NCBI RefSeq assembly: GCF_003173355.1
Contig: NZ_QGMY01000006.1
Coordinates: 372,001-436,000 of the forward strand
Length of the DNA: 64,000 nucleotides
Direction: 5' to 3'
From: Methanospirillum lacunae
Lineage (GTDB): Archaea > Halobacteriota > Methanomicrobia > Methanomicrobiales > Methanospirillaceae
Below are positions 1-8,780 of this stretch, piece after piece. A program made the position numbers and the translations under genes. Below the pieces are notes generated by a model, which made no database searches, was not told the origin of the DNA, and was given only the letters and a program-made list of their open reading frames with translations. Position 1 is the first letter of the stretch, and the number at the start of each line of letters is the position of its first letter.

Positions 1-109
1 CAAATTCATCATCAGCGATTGAAAGGCTGACACCACCGATAGCCTGGACAGAGAGTCCGTCATCACGGGTGAACTGCCTTGTTATCTCTGATATCTCGAC
101 GTTTCCCAT
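1..109 (-). CDS. ABC transporter ATP-binding protein, N-terminus only (nitrate/sulfonate/taurine type)
   Basis: Only the first 36 or so codons are inside the window; the gene runs off the left edge. The translation starts MGNVEISEITRQF and continues into a typical first beta-strand of an ABC ATPase (AIGGVSLSIADDEF), before the Walker A motif. The ATG at 109-107 overlaps by one base the TAA stop of the permease gene upstream (TAATG), so the two are translationally coupled. By family knowledge it would energise the importer formed with the permease at 109-897 and the lipoprotein at 1042-2112. Substrate cannot be told from this fragment. Confidence 0.8.
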   Translation of the reverse strand, partial: MGNVEISEITRQFTRDDGLSVQAIGGVSLSIADDEF

Positions 110-897
110 TAGTTTACCTCCCCGACACGCCAGCGTAGAAGACTGTGGTCAATCCCATATCTGAAGAGATAATCGATAAAGAGACCAATGAACCCGAGAA
201 GTAACATGTATACAAGAACACTGTCCATCTGGTGAAGATTGTAATACCACCAGATCTTCTGACCAAGCCCAAACCGGGATACTCCAAACATCTCTGCTGC
301 TACTAGGCACATCCATGCTACACCAGATGCTATTCTGAAACCCGCAGCAAGATGAGGCAGTGCGGCTGGGAGAGCTATGTACCTGATAAGAGAGAGGCTA
401 CTGGTGCAGCCAAGCATTCTTCCAGCTTCTACAAAGACTCTTGGAACACTTCTGAATCCCTCATATGTATTGATAAGAATTGGAAAAACGGACCCGATAA
501 ATATGACAAAACCCGCGGAGAAATCAGTGAGCCCGAACCATACAATAGCAAACGGGATCCAGGCAAGAGGTGGAATCGGACGGATGATTTCAATAAGGGG
601 ATCAAGCAACCGGTTGACCTTCTCAAACCACCCGATACAAATACCGATCGGAACCCCGATTGCAAGGGCAAGAAAAAGACCAATGGCAAAATGCATCAGG
701 CTGGTCCAGATATCCACCCATATTGTTCCACCTGCCCAAAGCTGGAGAAAAGCCGCAAAAGTGTCAGTAGCAGAAGGCAGTATGAACTTGTTCCTGACGA
801 CATAATCTGCAACTACCTGCCAGAAGATGATTGCAGCTGCGAGCGAGATCACCAGCCAGACTGGTGAACGTTTCCCTGGCGATGTGTTTGTACCCAT
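109..897 (-). CDS. ABC transporter permease (SsuC/TauC/NrtB family)
   Basis: A 262-residue integral membrane protein of normal family length. A cytoplasmic N-terminus is followed by about six hydrophobic segments. The stretch from about residue 140 (INTYEGFRSVP, then EAGRMLGCTSS and YIALPAALPHLAAG) is the EAA loop that docks on the ATPase and is diagnostic of binding-protein-dependent permeases. It lies between the substrate-binding lipoprotein gene upstream and the ATPase gene downstream, with which it overlaps by one base. Related systems import nitrate, aliphatic sulfonates, taurine, thiamine precursors or similar small molecules. The sequence does not decide between these. Confidence 0.9.
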   Translation of the reverse strand: MGTNTSPGKRSPVWLVISLAAAIIFWQVVADYVVRNKFILPSATDTFAAFLQLWAGGTIWVDIWTSLMHFAIGLFLALAIGVPIGICIGWFEKVNRLLDPLIEIIRPIPPLAWIPFAIVWFGLTDFSAGFVIFIGSVFPILINTYEGFRSVPRVFVEAGRMLGCTSSLSLIRYIALPAALPHLAAGFRIASGVAWMCLVAAEMFGVSRFGLGQKIWWYYNLHQMDSVLVYMLLLGFIGLFIDYLFRYGIDHSLLRWRVGEVN

Positions 898-1041
898 ACC
901 AATATCTCAATTATTCTGATGATGACACGACCTGAAGTCAGGTCATGAGATCTTTGATTATATGTTACAGAAAAGAGCAGGAAAAAGTATGGGTAAAGAC
1001 CTAAATGTCATTTGACTTTAGTGCCCTTAACCCGGTCCTCA

Positions 1042-2112
1042 TTACTGGGTGATCTTTTTCCAGAAACTGGTGTCAAAGAGATCCTGTTCGGTTACATTTT
1101 TCTTGATGTATCCGAGAGCCTGCTGCTCAGTTGCATACCCTGCAACAGACTTGGTGATGATTTCTGGATCAGAAACCCACTCCCCATCCCACTCCTTAAG
1201 TGAGCGTGTGATGGTTGAGGCATTCATACCGGTCATTGATGCCATGTACCCGGCTGCTTCTGCACTGTTCTTCTTGTTGAATTCTGTTGCATTCTGGTGA
1301 ACAGAGAGTACTGCCTGGACAATATCCGGGTGATTTCGAATCATGTCACCGCTTGCCACAAGGACACAGCATGCATGACCTGGAGCCATCTGTCCAGAGT
1401 GAACAATGATCTTGCCCGCTCCTGCATCCTCAACAGTTGTCGGGGAAGGTGCCGGAAGGAACGCAGCATCAACTTTACCAGCGATGATTGCGGTAGTTGC
1501 ATCTCCTGGCCCCATTGCTACGATCTCGACATCCTTGGTGTCATCAAGACCCTGTTCTTTCAGCCAGGTCCGAAGGATGGTATCCTGAATGGTTCCTGCG
1601 GGGAATGTTGCGATCTTGAGGCCTTTCAGGTCAGACGGCTTTGTATAGTTCAGACCGTTACGCAGTACCAGATCAGATCCCTGGGTCTGTACGGCTCCAA
1701 TAATCTTAGCATCCAGACCGGTGGCAACAGCAGTCACGAACGGAGCTGAACCGGTATAGGCGAAATCAAGATCACCAGCGAGCATTGCCTGCATCTCCGG
1801 GGCACCAGTCGGGAAGTTGAATGGTTTTACTTCTTTGATGCCTGCTGCAGATAGGGACTCATTGTACATGCCTTTACTGTAGGCTGTCATGAATGCCATC
1901 TGGTGAGTACTTGGCTGGTACCCGATATTCAGGACCGTCTTCGGTCCTGACTGTGCTGCCTTTGCAGGTGCCTGGGTGGTATCAGCCTTTACCGGAGCGG
2001 TTGTTTCTTTTGCTGCTGTTTCATTCTTCTGCGGTGCTGAAGTGCAGCCGCAGAGGAATACCATTCCTGCCATAAGAGCAAGAACGACGAGAAGGGCGAA
2101 TGTTCGCTTCAT
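1042..2112 (-). CDS. ABC transporter substrate-binding lipoprotein (NMT1/SsuA-like)
   Basis: About 356 residues. The chosen ATG at 2112 gives MKRTFALLVVLALM, a basic n-region and hydrophobic core, ending in a lipobox-like LCGC with the cysteine to be lipidated, then a low-complexity linker rich in A, T, K and P. An ATG two codons earlier (2115) is also possible; the GGAG at about 2119-2122 sits 6 bases before 2112, which favours that start. The mature part resembles periplasmic binding proteins of the NMT1/SsuA/TauA class (NIGYQPSTHQMAF; LKIATFPAGTIQD; DAAFLPAPSPTTVEDAGAG). It acts outside the membrane, delivering a ligand to the permease at 109-897. The 144 bp to the permease contain no other gene. 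Ligand unknown. Confidence 0.88.
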   Translation of the reverse strand: MKRTFALLVVLALMAGMVFLCGCTSAPQKNETAAKETTAPVKADTTQAPAKAAQSGPKTVLNIGYQPSTHQMAFMTAYSKGMYNESLSAAGIKEVKPFNFPTGAPEMQAMLAGDLDFAYTGSAPFVTAVATGLDAKIIGAVQTQGSDLVLRNGLNYTKPSDLKGLKIATFPAGTIQDTILRTWLKEQGLDDTKDVEIVAMGPGDATTAIIAGKVDAAFLPAPSPTTVEDAGAGKIIVHSGQMAPGHACCVLVASGDMIRNHPDIVQAVLSVHQNATEFNKKNSAEAAGYMASMTGMNASTITRSLKEWDGEWVSDPEIITKSVAGYATEQQALGYIKKNVTEQDLFDTSFWKKITQ

Positions 2113-2130
2113 CATACACTCCTGTTGCAC

Positions 2131-2480
2131 AAATCTGGGATGGACAGAGACTTAAAATCGTCGTTGGAATTCCCGATAAACCAGAATGATTTGCACCATA
2201 AGGGCAATTTGTTACGACAAATTTACCTTTAAAAGCATGAGTGGAGGAAAGAGTGATCAAATGAGTATTGATTCAGAGCATGAAGGGATTCCATTTGAAA
2301 GGAGTTCTTAATCTTGTGCCCAACTCTTTGAGAGCAATACGATAACTAATTTGAAGTACGGACGGCGTATTGTAAGGAAGGATACTGGTTATTTTATGGC
2401 ACGTAATCATCATCGTAGGATTTTTTTTAGGGCCGAGCCATCGTTGAAGGCTAACTGCACACATTACAGAGGATAACCAG
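2131..2480. other. Divergent intergenic region between the ABC importer and argH
   Basis: No convincing gene lies here. It must hold the promoters of both divergent units. On the minus strand a TATA-like CTTTTAAAG lies near 2228-2236. On the plus strand a TTATTTTATG stretch near 2390-2400 is a possible box A for argH. A 24-codon open frame at 2237-2311 has no support beyond a start and stop. Confidence 0.5.
2206..2223. promoter_or_regulatory. Inverted repeat at the importer promoter, possible operator
   Basis: AATTTGT-TACG-ACAAATT is a perfect 7-bp inverted repeat with a 4-base spacer. It begins a few bases downstream (minus strand) of the TATA-like sequence at about 2228-2236, so it would cover the expected transcription start of the substrate-binding protein gene. 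That is a common place for archaeal repressors. It may also arise by chance in AT-rich DNA. Confidence 0.35.
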
Positions 2481-3959
2481 ATGAAGGATGTGATAAGACA
2501 GGGCCGTCTCGGGGGAGAGAGGACACATGATATTGAATCGTTCCTCTCATCAATGGAAGCAGACCGGTTCATTGCAGAACCGGACCTCCTGGTTGATATG
2601 GCACATCTCCTCATGCTTGTCAGGCAGAAAATTGTCACAGAGGAGATAGCATCAGCCCTGATGAAGCCTCTGCTTAGGATGTACCAGGAAGGTGTCCCAA
2701 CCGATGCATTTGACGAGCAGTATGAAGACATTCACGCAGGGATCGAATCCGGGCTTACCAGAGAGGCCGGCTCAGAGGCAGGAGGAAGACTACACATCGG
2801 GAGATCACGTAACGACGAGGTTGCCACCTGTATCAGGATCAAAACACGGAGTGAGATATTTGATCAGCTTCATGCCCTCATCAGGCTCCGTAGAGTACTC
2901 ATCACTCGTGCACGTGAATTTCGTGATACAATCATGCCGGGATTTACTCATCTTCAGCATGCCCAGCCCACTACGCTGGCTCATCATCTCCTTGCTTATG
3001 AGCAGGCATTTGGGCGTGATTTCTCCCGCCTGTCAGATTCACTTGCACGGGTGAACCTGTCTCCGTTAGGTGCTGCTGCTTTTGCATCAACCGGATATCC
3101 TATTGATCGGAAGATGACAGCAGACCTTCTCGGTTTTGACGGTATTGTTCTGAACACCATGGATGCTGTCGCCGGACGTGATACAGCAGGGGAGATTCTT
3201 GCTGCTGATACGATCCTCCTCACCACCCTTTCCCGGTTTTGTGAGGAACTCGTTATATGGAGTTCTGCCTTTGTAAGATTTGTTGATTTGAATGAGATAT
3301 ACTGCTCAACCAGTTCTATCATGCCTCAAAAGAAGAATCCTGACGTTGCTGAGATCCTCAGATCACGAGCAGGAAGCCTCCTGGGGGAGTTCGTGTCAGC
3401 AATCACGATCACCAAAGGTCTCCCCATGTCATATAATCGCGACCTGCAGGATCTGAACCCCCACCTCTGGAGGGGCATCACCGGAATCAGGCGTGATATC
3501 GATCTGTTAGCCGGAATGATAAGGACTGCCCGGTTTGAGACTGAACGGATGGCAGAAGAGGCAGGAAAAGGCTTTTCAACGGCAACTGAGGTTGCGGATC
3601 AGTTAGTGAGAGAGTTTGATATTCCATTTAGAACTGCACATCATATCGTTGGTCATGCAGTTCGTAAGGGAACAATGGATCTGAATACCCTTGATGAAGC
3701 AGCCATTGAAGTGACCGGGGTCAGTCTCTCATCCCGCGGTCTCACCCAGATAATTATAGATACTGCTCTGGACCCTGCTGTCGGAGTAAATATCAGAAGA
3801 TGGCCGGGTGGTCCGGCTCACTCGGCAACAGAACAAGCAATTATTGAACGGGAAAGGGTACTGGCAGACGATGAGACTGAACTCATTGAAAGAGTGTCAA
3901 GAGTAGAAGAGGCGATATCCCGCCTCATCAAGGAAGCGAAGAGGATAGCAGAGTCATGA
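2481..3959 (+). CDS. argH: Argininosuccinate lyase
   Basis: A 492-residue member of the fumarase/aspartase superfamily that splits argininosuccinate into arginine and fumarate, the last step of arginine synthesis; cytoplasmic homotetramer. The N-terminus has the conserved EDIHAGIESGLTREAG and HIGRSRNDEVAT segments that bind substrate. TMPGFTHLQHAQPTTLAHHLL is the second conserved block. SSIMPQKKNP near residue 278 is the superfamily signature loop with the catalytic serine. Length is slightly above the usual 460-490. The start is ATG at 2481, with GAGGAT upstream as a weak ribosome site. The stop overlaps the gatD start (ATGA), so this heads an argH-gatD-gatE operon. Confidence 0.96.
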   Translation: MKDVIRQGRLGGERTHDIESFLSSMEADRFIAEPDLLVDMAHLLMLVRQKIVTEEIASALMKPLLRMYQEGVPTDAFDEQYEDIHAGIESGLTREAGSEAGGRLHIGRSRNDEVATCIRIKTRSEIFDQLHALIRLRRVLITRAREFRDTIMPGFTHLQHAQPTTLAHHLLAYEQAFGRDFSRLSDSLARVNLSPLGAAAFASTGYPIDRKMTADLLGFDGIVLNTMDAVAGRDTAGEILAADTILLTTLSRFCEELVIWSSAFVRFVDLNEIYCSTSSIMPQKKNPDVAEILRSRAGSLLGEFVSAITITKGLPMSYNRDLQDLNPHLWRGITGIRRDIDLLAGMIRTARFETERMAEEAGKGFSTATEVADQLVREFDIPFRTAHHIVGHAVRKGTMDLNTLDEAAIEVTGVSLSSRGLTQIIIDTALDPAVGVNIRRWPGGPAHSATEQAIIERERVLADDETELIERVSRVEEAISRLIKEAKRIAES

Positions 3960-5200
3960 GTACAAAAGAGAGTACGTTTGTAACCGGGGATCTGGTAAAT
4001 TGCAGAATAGGGGAATCCAAGACGGAAGGATCATTTATCACCTGCCGCGATGGGATGGCTGTTGTAAAACTGGAATCAGGATATAACATCGGGGTCCCTG
4101 AAGGAGATTGTTCACTCATTTCCAGGCCAGAAATTATGGAATCTGCTGAACCTGCAGAAGCAGAACAGAATCAGAATCTGCCCCAGGTTACAATTGTATC
4201 AACCGGAGGAACGATCGCAAGCAAGATCGATTACCGGACAGGTGCTGTTACCAGCCAGTTCAGGGCTACCGATATCCTCCACGCAATACCTGGCCTCGCA
4301 TCAATAGCCCGGTTCCGGGCCATCCAACTCTGCAATATCCTGTCTGAAAATATGACTCCAGCGATCTGGCAACAACTTGCCAGGGCAATTTATGAGGAGA
4401 TCAAAGGGGGCGCAGAAGGAGTAATTGTTACACATGGAACTGATACCATGGCATACAGTGCAGCCGCGATCAGTTTCATGGTTCAGACACCGGTTCCAAT
4501 CATCTTTGTTGGCTCTCAGAGATCTGCAGACAGACCAAGCAGTGATAACCTGATGAACGGTCTTTGCGCTGCAAAAACTGCTATCTCTGAACTCGGAGAA
4601 GTGGCAGTCGTCATGCACGCAAACACCAGCGATGATATTTGTGCCATTCACCGTGGAACCCGGGTCAGAAAGATGCACACCTCCAGGCGTGATGCATTTC
4701 AGAGTCATGGGACTCATCCCATCGGAATTGTAGCATATCCTGATCTCACCGTCTCCCTCTCACCGGAAGCAATGAAAAGAGGGAGCCGGAGCCTTACCCT
4801 CGCGGATAACCTGGAAGAGCAGTGTGCACTCATTACGTATTATCCGGGCATGGATCCAGCAATCCTTTCAGCCTATACCGGATACAAAGGAATTGTTCTT
4901 TCCGGAACCGGCCTTGGACATGTAAGTAGCCGATTTATCGAGCGACTTTCTGACCTGATCAGAGACGGAATGACGGTTGTCATGACGTCACAATGCCTGA
5001 ACGGGAGAGTCTGTGACCGGGTATACGACACTGGCCGGGATCTCCTCTCGATTGGTGTTATCGAAGGAGAGGATATGCTGCCCGAAGCTGCACTGGTAAA
5101 ACTCATGTGGGTACTGGGAAATGCCACATCCCCTGAACAGGCGAGGGAGATGATCCAGGAGAGTCTGGTTGGTGAGATTGACAGGAGGTCTGTAGCATGA
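3956..5200 (+). CDS. gatD: Glutamyl-tRNA(Gln) amidotransferase subunit D
   Basis: A 414-residue asparaginase-like subunit of the archaeal GatDE complex. It hydrolyses glutamine or asparagine to feed ammonia to GatE, which amidates Glu-tRNA(Gln). An N-terminal beta-barrel domain (about residues 1-75) precedes the L-asparaginase fold. The catalytic threonines and their context are visible: STGGTIAS (about 82-89) and THGTDTMAY (about 159-167), then RDAFQSHGTHPIG and a C-terminal domain. It overlaps argH by 4 bases upstream and gatE by 4 bases downstream, which fits obligate co-expression of the two subunits. Confidence 0.97.
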   Translation: MSTKESTFVTGDLVNCRIGESKTEGSFITCRDGMAVVKLESGYNIGVPEGDCSLISRPEIMESAEPAEAEQNQNLPQVTIVSTGGTIASKIDYRTGAVTSQFRATDILHAIPGLASIARFRAIQLCNILSENMTPAIWQQLARAIYEEIKGGAEGVIVTHGTDTMAYSAAAISFMVQTPVPIIFVGSQRSADRPSSDNLMNGLCAAKTAISELGEVAVVMHANTSDDICAIHRGTRVRKMHTSRRDAFQSHGTHPIGIVAYPDLTVSLSPEAMKRGSRSLTLADNLEEQCALITYYPGMDPAILSAYTGYKGIVLSGTGLGHVSSRFIERLSDLIRDGMTVVMTSQCLNGRVCDRVYDTGRDLLSIGVIEGEDMLPEAALVKLMWVLGNATSPEQAREMIQESLVGEIDRRSVA

Positions 5201-7047
5201 CTCAATTACCAACAGATTACGAAGGACTCGGCCTCATTGCTGGTTTGGAGATCCACCAGCAGCTCAATACAAAAACAAAACTGTTCTGCCGGTGTCCTAC
5301 GACAATACGGGAGGCAGACGAAGCGAGTGGCGAATTCTTCCGGTATCTGCGGGCAACCAGATCAGAACTTGGAGAACTTGACCGCGCAGCCGAAGAAGAG
5401 ATGATGCAGGTCAGGCGTTTTCGGTACCTTCAGTATGATAGTACCTGCCTGGTTGAGAATGATGAGGAGCCACCAACCCCACTTAACAGGGAAGCTCTGG
5501 ATATCGTTCTGACAATTGCTAAACTCACCGGCATGTCACCGGTTCCTGAGATCCACACGATGCGCAAACTTGTCATCGATGGATCCAATACATCAGGGTT
5601 TCAGCGGACAGCCCTTGTTGCATTACATGGGCACCTTCCATCGGGATCGATTATCGAGACTGTCTGTCTCGAGGAGGAAGCAGCCCAGCGGCTTGAAGAT
5701 GCAACTTTCTCATTAGATCGTCTCGGCATCCCTCTGATCGAGATTACAACTGCACCCTGCCTGCACACTCCGGAGGCAGTTCAGGAGACTGCAGCACTTA
5801 TTGGAATGTATCTCAGATCAACCGGACGGGTAAAGAGGGGTATCGGAACCATCAGGCAGGATGTCAATGTCTCGATCCGTGACGGAGGCCGTGTTGAGAT
5901 CAAGGGAGTCCAGGAGCTCGACCTCCTCGCTGAAGTTGTCAGGCGTGAAGTGAGACGTCAGGTTGAACTTCTTGCAATCAGGGACGAACTCATTGCCCGT
6001 GGGGCAACAGTTGAGACTGAACCGGTTGACGTGACACATCTCTTCAAAGAGAGTGGGAGTAAGATTCTGAAGAAAGCAAAGAAGATCCTTGCCATCAGAC
6101 TCAATGGGTTTGCAGGACTTGTAGGCAGAGAGATCCAGCCGGGAAGACGTCTTGGCAGCGAGATGTCTGATTACGCTAAGAAATGTGGTGTCGGCGGTCT
6201 CTTCCATACCGATGAACTACCAGCCTACGGTGTTACGGAAGAAGAAGTAAAAACGCTTAAGAGCGCCCTTTCAGCAAAGGTTGATGACTGTGTGATCATC
6301 GTTGCAGACACACCAGAAAAATGCAGGTGTGCAATCAAGCAGATTATCAGGCGCGCAAACCTCGCATTTGAGGGTATTCCCAAGGAAACACGAAAAATGC
6401 TTGACGAGGGATCCACAGCTTACATGCGTCCTCTCCCGGGTGCTGCGCGCATGTACCCCGAGACAGATGTGCTTCCAGTCAGGATCACAAATGAGGACTG
6501 GGAGAAATTGAACCTTCCAGAACTCCTCATTGATAAAATCGAACGGTACATGCGTGATTACAGGTTTGACAGAGAAGTAGCCAGACAGATTGCATACTCA
6601 GAGCGATCACTTGCTTTTGAAGAGGCTGTAACTGCCGGTATCAAGGCGAGTATTGCTGAACGTGCATTCAATTCAACACTGCGAGAACTGAGCAGAGATG
6701 GAGTGAATGTTGATGCAGTGAGTGATGTTTCAATCAGGAATGTTCTGAACGCGATTCAGGAAGGTAAGGCTGCCAAGGAAGCAATGCCATCATTACTGAC
6801 TGCCATTGCCGAAGGAAAAAATCTTGAGGAAGCTCTTTCGACCCTTGCACCAGCAGTCTCTGCATCAGATCTTGATGGAATTGTAAAGCGAGTTGTTGAA
6901 GAAAGGATCGGATTTGTCAGGGAGAAGGGAGCATCTGCTGCTGGCCCACTGATGGGCGTTGTCATGAAAGAGGTCAGGGGGTCTGTTGACGGAAAAGCAG
7001 TGAGTCAGGCACTCCAGGCTGCCATTGCAAAAGTTCTGAATGTATAA
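5197..7047 (+). CDS. gatE: Glutamyl-tRNA(Gln) amidotransferase subunit E
   Basis: A 616-residue archaeal GatE, the tRNA-binding and kinase/amidotransferase subunit. The start GLIAGLEIHQQLNTKTKLFC is the GatB/GatE cradle signature. Later blocks are SNTSGFQRTALV, LIEITTAPCLHTPEAV and GIGTIRQDVNVSIRDG. An insertion related to the bacterial AspRS GAD domain follows at roughly residues 280-410. The helical/YqeY-like tail that holds the tRNA elbow occupies about 470-616. Length is normal. The ATG lies in an ATGA overlap with gatD. Methanogens lack GlnRS, so this pair is expected to be essential. A gene boundary of 77 bp follows. Confidence 0.97.
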   Translation: MTQLPTDYEGLGLIAGLEIHQQLNTKTKLFCRCPTTIREADEASGEFFRYLRATRSELGELDRAAEEEMMQVRRFRYLQYDSTCLVENDEEPPTPLNREALDIVLTIAKLTGMSPVPEIHTMRKLVIDGSNTSGFQRTALVALHGHLPSGSIIETVCLEEEAAQRLEDATFSLDRLGIPLIEITTAPCLHTPEAVQETAALIGMYLRSTGRVKRGIGTIRQDVNVSIRDGGRVEIKGVQELDLLAEVVRREVRRQVELLAIRDELIARGATVETEPVDVTHLFKESGSKILKKAKKILAIRLNGFAGLVGREIQPGRRLGSEMSDYAKKCGVGGLFHTDELPAYGVTEEEVKTLKSALSAKVDDCVIIVADTPEKCRCAIKQIIRRANLAFEGIPKETRKMLDEGSTAYMRPLPGAARMYPETDVLPVRITNEDWEKLNLPELLIDKIERYMRDYRFDREVARQIAYSERSLAFEEAVTAGIKASIAERAFNSTLRELSRDGVNVDAVSDVSIRNVLNAIQEGKAAKEAMPSLLTAIAEGKNLEEALSTLAPAVSASDLDGIVKRVVEERIGFVREKGASAAGPLMGVVMKEVRGSVDGKAVSQALQAAIAKVLNV

Positions 7048-7124
7048 GGCAGTAAGACAAGAATATGAATAACCTTTAATTGATGAGAACCAGCAATAGT
7101 ATAGGCATTTTATAGGTGATCTGA

Positions 7125-7466
7125 ATGGGCAAGACAGGCACAACAGAATGGAATCAGGTAAAAGGGAGTAAAGGTCAGATTAGACTTGTTCCCAGAAAAG
7201 AAGCAGCAGCCAAGAAGCCAGGGCCGAACCAGCGTTTCAAAGCGCAGGCTGCACTCAAGAAACTTGAGCGCAATGCCAGCCGCGGACGTGGCCGTGACGG
7301 AAGAGGAGGCGCAGCACCAGCAGGACGTGGAGGTCGTGGAGGACGCGGCGGTCGCGGAGGACGTTCAAGCCCGGGACAGCCACAGGATCTCAGGACCATG
7401 GCTGCCCGCCGCAGGATCACCAGACCAAAGGTCTCAATGCTCGGACCAAAAACCCGTTCTAAATAA
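7125..7466 (+). CDS. Small basic RGG-repeat protein (possibly DUF5350-like)
   Basis: A 113-residue, strongly basic protein with three parts: an ordered-looking N-terminus (MGKTGTTEWNQVKGSKGQ... about residues 1-50), a glycine/arginine tract with a run of RGG/GRGG repeats (about 51-82), and a basic tail. RGG boxes bind RNA in eukaryotes and in some archaeal proteins; nucleic-acid binding is inferred, not shown. The start ATG has a good ribosome site, AGGTGAT four bases upstream. Codons keep the same GC bias as neighbours, and the opposite-strand proline-rich frame is only a shadow. I recall a methanogen family (DUF5350) with a similar N-terminus near gatE but cannot confirm it. Confidence 0.75.
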   Translation: MGKTGTTEWNQVKGSKGQIRLVPRKEAAAKKPGPNQRFKAQAALKKLERNASRGRGRDGRGGAAPAGRGGRGGRGGRGGRSSPGQPQDLRTMAARRRITRPKVSMLGPKTRSK

Positions 7467-7536
7467 CCTGAATATCAGAACCCTTTTTTCTACCACCGCT
7501 GGCAGGCTACATTAAGTCTGCAGGACAGTAAGTACT

Positions 7537-7893
7537 ATGGATAAGAAACTTGCAGTATCTGCGTTTCAGTACGGGGAGCGATCCAAGTCAGAACTGATGA
7601 TCGCTTCACAGCTGATCACTGTTCTGTCAGGTCTGAAAGATGCTGAACGGGCAGGTGGCAGAAAGATTGTCCAGCAGTGCCTCGAGTCAGTACGAATGGA
7701 ACTTCAGTTCGCACTTCGTTCGACAAATCTCCCTGACTTTCAAAGGGCAATTGACGCCCTGAACGGAGCCATCAGTCTTGTTGAAAGCAATGACTTTGAC
7801 GGTGCAGTCAGGCAGATTGGATCTTCCATCAGCGCTGCCACAACAGTGGCACAGCACTCCTGGCAGGAACTAGAAAAACATGAATTTATCTGA
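7537..7893 (+). CDS. Conserved-looking helical hypothetical protein
   Basis: A 118-residue soluble protein predicted to be almost all helix (long amphipathic stretches such as ALRSTNLPDFQRAIDALNGAIS). No signal peptide, no cysteine cluster and no motif I recognise. Its 3' end overlaps the nitroreductase gene by 14 bases, suggesting co-transcription and coupling. An oligo-T stretch at about 7480-7485 upstream probably ends the RGG-protein transcript, so this gene may have its own promoter. Function unknown. Confidence 0.7.
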   Translation: MDKKLAVSAFQYGERSKSELMIASQLITVLSGLKDAERAGGRKIVQQCLESVRMELQFALRSTNLPDFQRAIDALNGAISLVESNDFDGAVRQIGSSISAATTVAQHSWQELEKHEFI

Positions 7894-8407
7894 TTTCGGA
7901 CAGTTTCTTTCAGGCAGATCTTCGGTCAGACAATACGAGGATCGGGAGATAGAGCCTGAACTTCTTGAAACGATACTGAAACTGGGAGCAAGAGCGCCAT
8001 CGGCTGGTAATGTAGAGTCATGGGATATTGTTGTTGTACGAGATCCTTCAGTGCGTGAATTTCTTTCAGATGCAGCATTGAATCAGGAACACATTGCACA
8101 TGCACCTGTAGTCCTCGTGGTCTGTGCAAACTATGTGAGATCCATGGCACGGTACAGTGAAAGGGGGATACTTTATGCGCTCGAAGAGGCATCGATCGTT
8201 GCTACCTATCTGATGCTCGGCGCCCATGCTGCGGGTCTTGCAACCTGCTGGACTGCAGGGTTTGATGATGACCAGGTGCGGGATATCCTTAAACTTCCAA
8301 ACCACATCAGACCAGTCACACTGCTCGCACTCGGATATGGAGCCGAGGCAGCAATATCACCTGCACGTAGGGACGTGCAGGAACATATACATCAGGACGA
8401 GTGGTAA
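7880..8407 (+). CDS. Nitroreductase-family flavoprotein
   Basis: A 175-residue FMN-binding protein of the nitroreductase fold. RSSVRQYEDREIEPELLETILKLGARAPSAGNVESW is the classic N-terminal block, in which the RxSVRxY basic residues bind the FMN phosphate. Later come AHAPVVLVVCAN, ASIVATYLMLGAHAAGLATCW and a C-terminal LLALGYGAE. The family reduces diverse substrates with NAD(P)H or acts on specialised cofactors; the substrate is not deducible. Length is at the short end, as usual for archaeal members. It overlaps the hypothetical gene upstream by 14 bases. A 12-bp palindrome (8408-8419) directly follows the stop. Confidence 0.88.
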   Translation: MNLSDFGQFLSGRSSVRQYEDREIEPELLETILKLGARAPSAGNVESWDIVVVRDPSVREFLSDAALNQEHIAHAPVVLVVCANYVRSMARYSERGILYALEEASIVATYLMLGAHAAGLATCWTAGFDDDQVRDILKLPNHIRPVTLLALGYGAEAAISPARRDVQEHIHQDEW

Positions 8408-8441
8408 CCGGCATGCCGGGGCCCGTCTATAGTGAGAAGGA

Positions 8442-8780
8442 ATGACAGATTATCTGGTAGTGCTGGAATCGGCATGGGTCATCAAAGACGTCAAATCAGT
8501 TGATGACGCGATCGGAATTGCGATCAGTGAAGCAGGAAAGAGACTCAATCCCACCGCCAAGTTTGTGGATGTCGAAGCAGGAGTGATAGCCTGCCCGTCC
8601 TGCGACGAAGAACTCCCTTGTGCATTACTCATTGCACGGACTGCTCTTGTGGGAATGCGGATGGAAATGAAAGTTTTCAAGGCCGATTCATCAGAGCATG
8701 CTGGGAGGATTGCACGATCAGTTATTGGGAAGGCTCTGCGTGATGTACCACTTGAGATCGTGGAAGTGCAGGAGTTATGA
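8442..8780 (+). CDS. UPF0212 (DUF555) family protein
   Basis: A 112-residue cytoplasmic protein matching the methanogen and halophile UPF0212/DUF555 family. It starts [11 protein letters not shown] and contains a [10 protein letters not shown] metal-like cluster around residues 50-60 followed by [12 protein letters not shown]. The paired cysteines suggest zinc or another metal. Function is not established. A strong ribosome site (GAGAAGGA) sits directly before the ATG. The stop overlaps the start of the PfkB kinase (ATGA), so the two are co-translated. Confidence 0.85.
   Translation: MTDYLVVLESAWVIKDVKSVDDAIGIAISEAGKRLNPTAKFVDVEAGVIACPSCDEELPCALLIARTALVGMRMEMKVFKADSSEHAGRIARSVIGKALRDVPLEIVEVQEL

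Noticed and set aside
2237-2311. 24-codon plus-strand frame between the importer and argH
   Set aside because: Only a start and stop; the downstream 170 bases separate it from argH and no coupling exists.
7175-7420. Minus-strand 81-residue proline-rich frame opposite the RGG protein
   Set aside because: It is the mirror image of the glycine/arginine repeat codons; the plus strand has the ribosome site and operon context.
8408-8419. 12-bp palindrome CCGGCATGCCGG after the nitroreductase stop
   Set aside because: No loop for a hairpin and no T run; it may be a chance GC-rich palindrome or an operator for the next gene, but nothing supports either.
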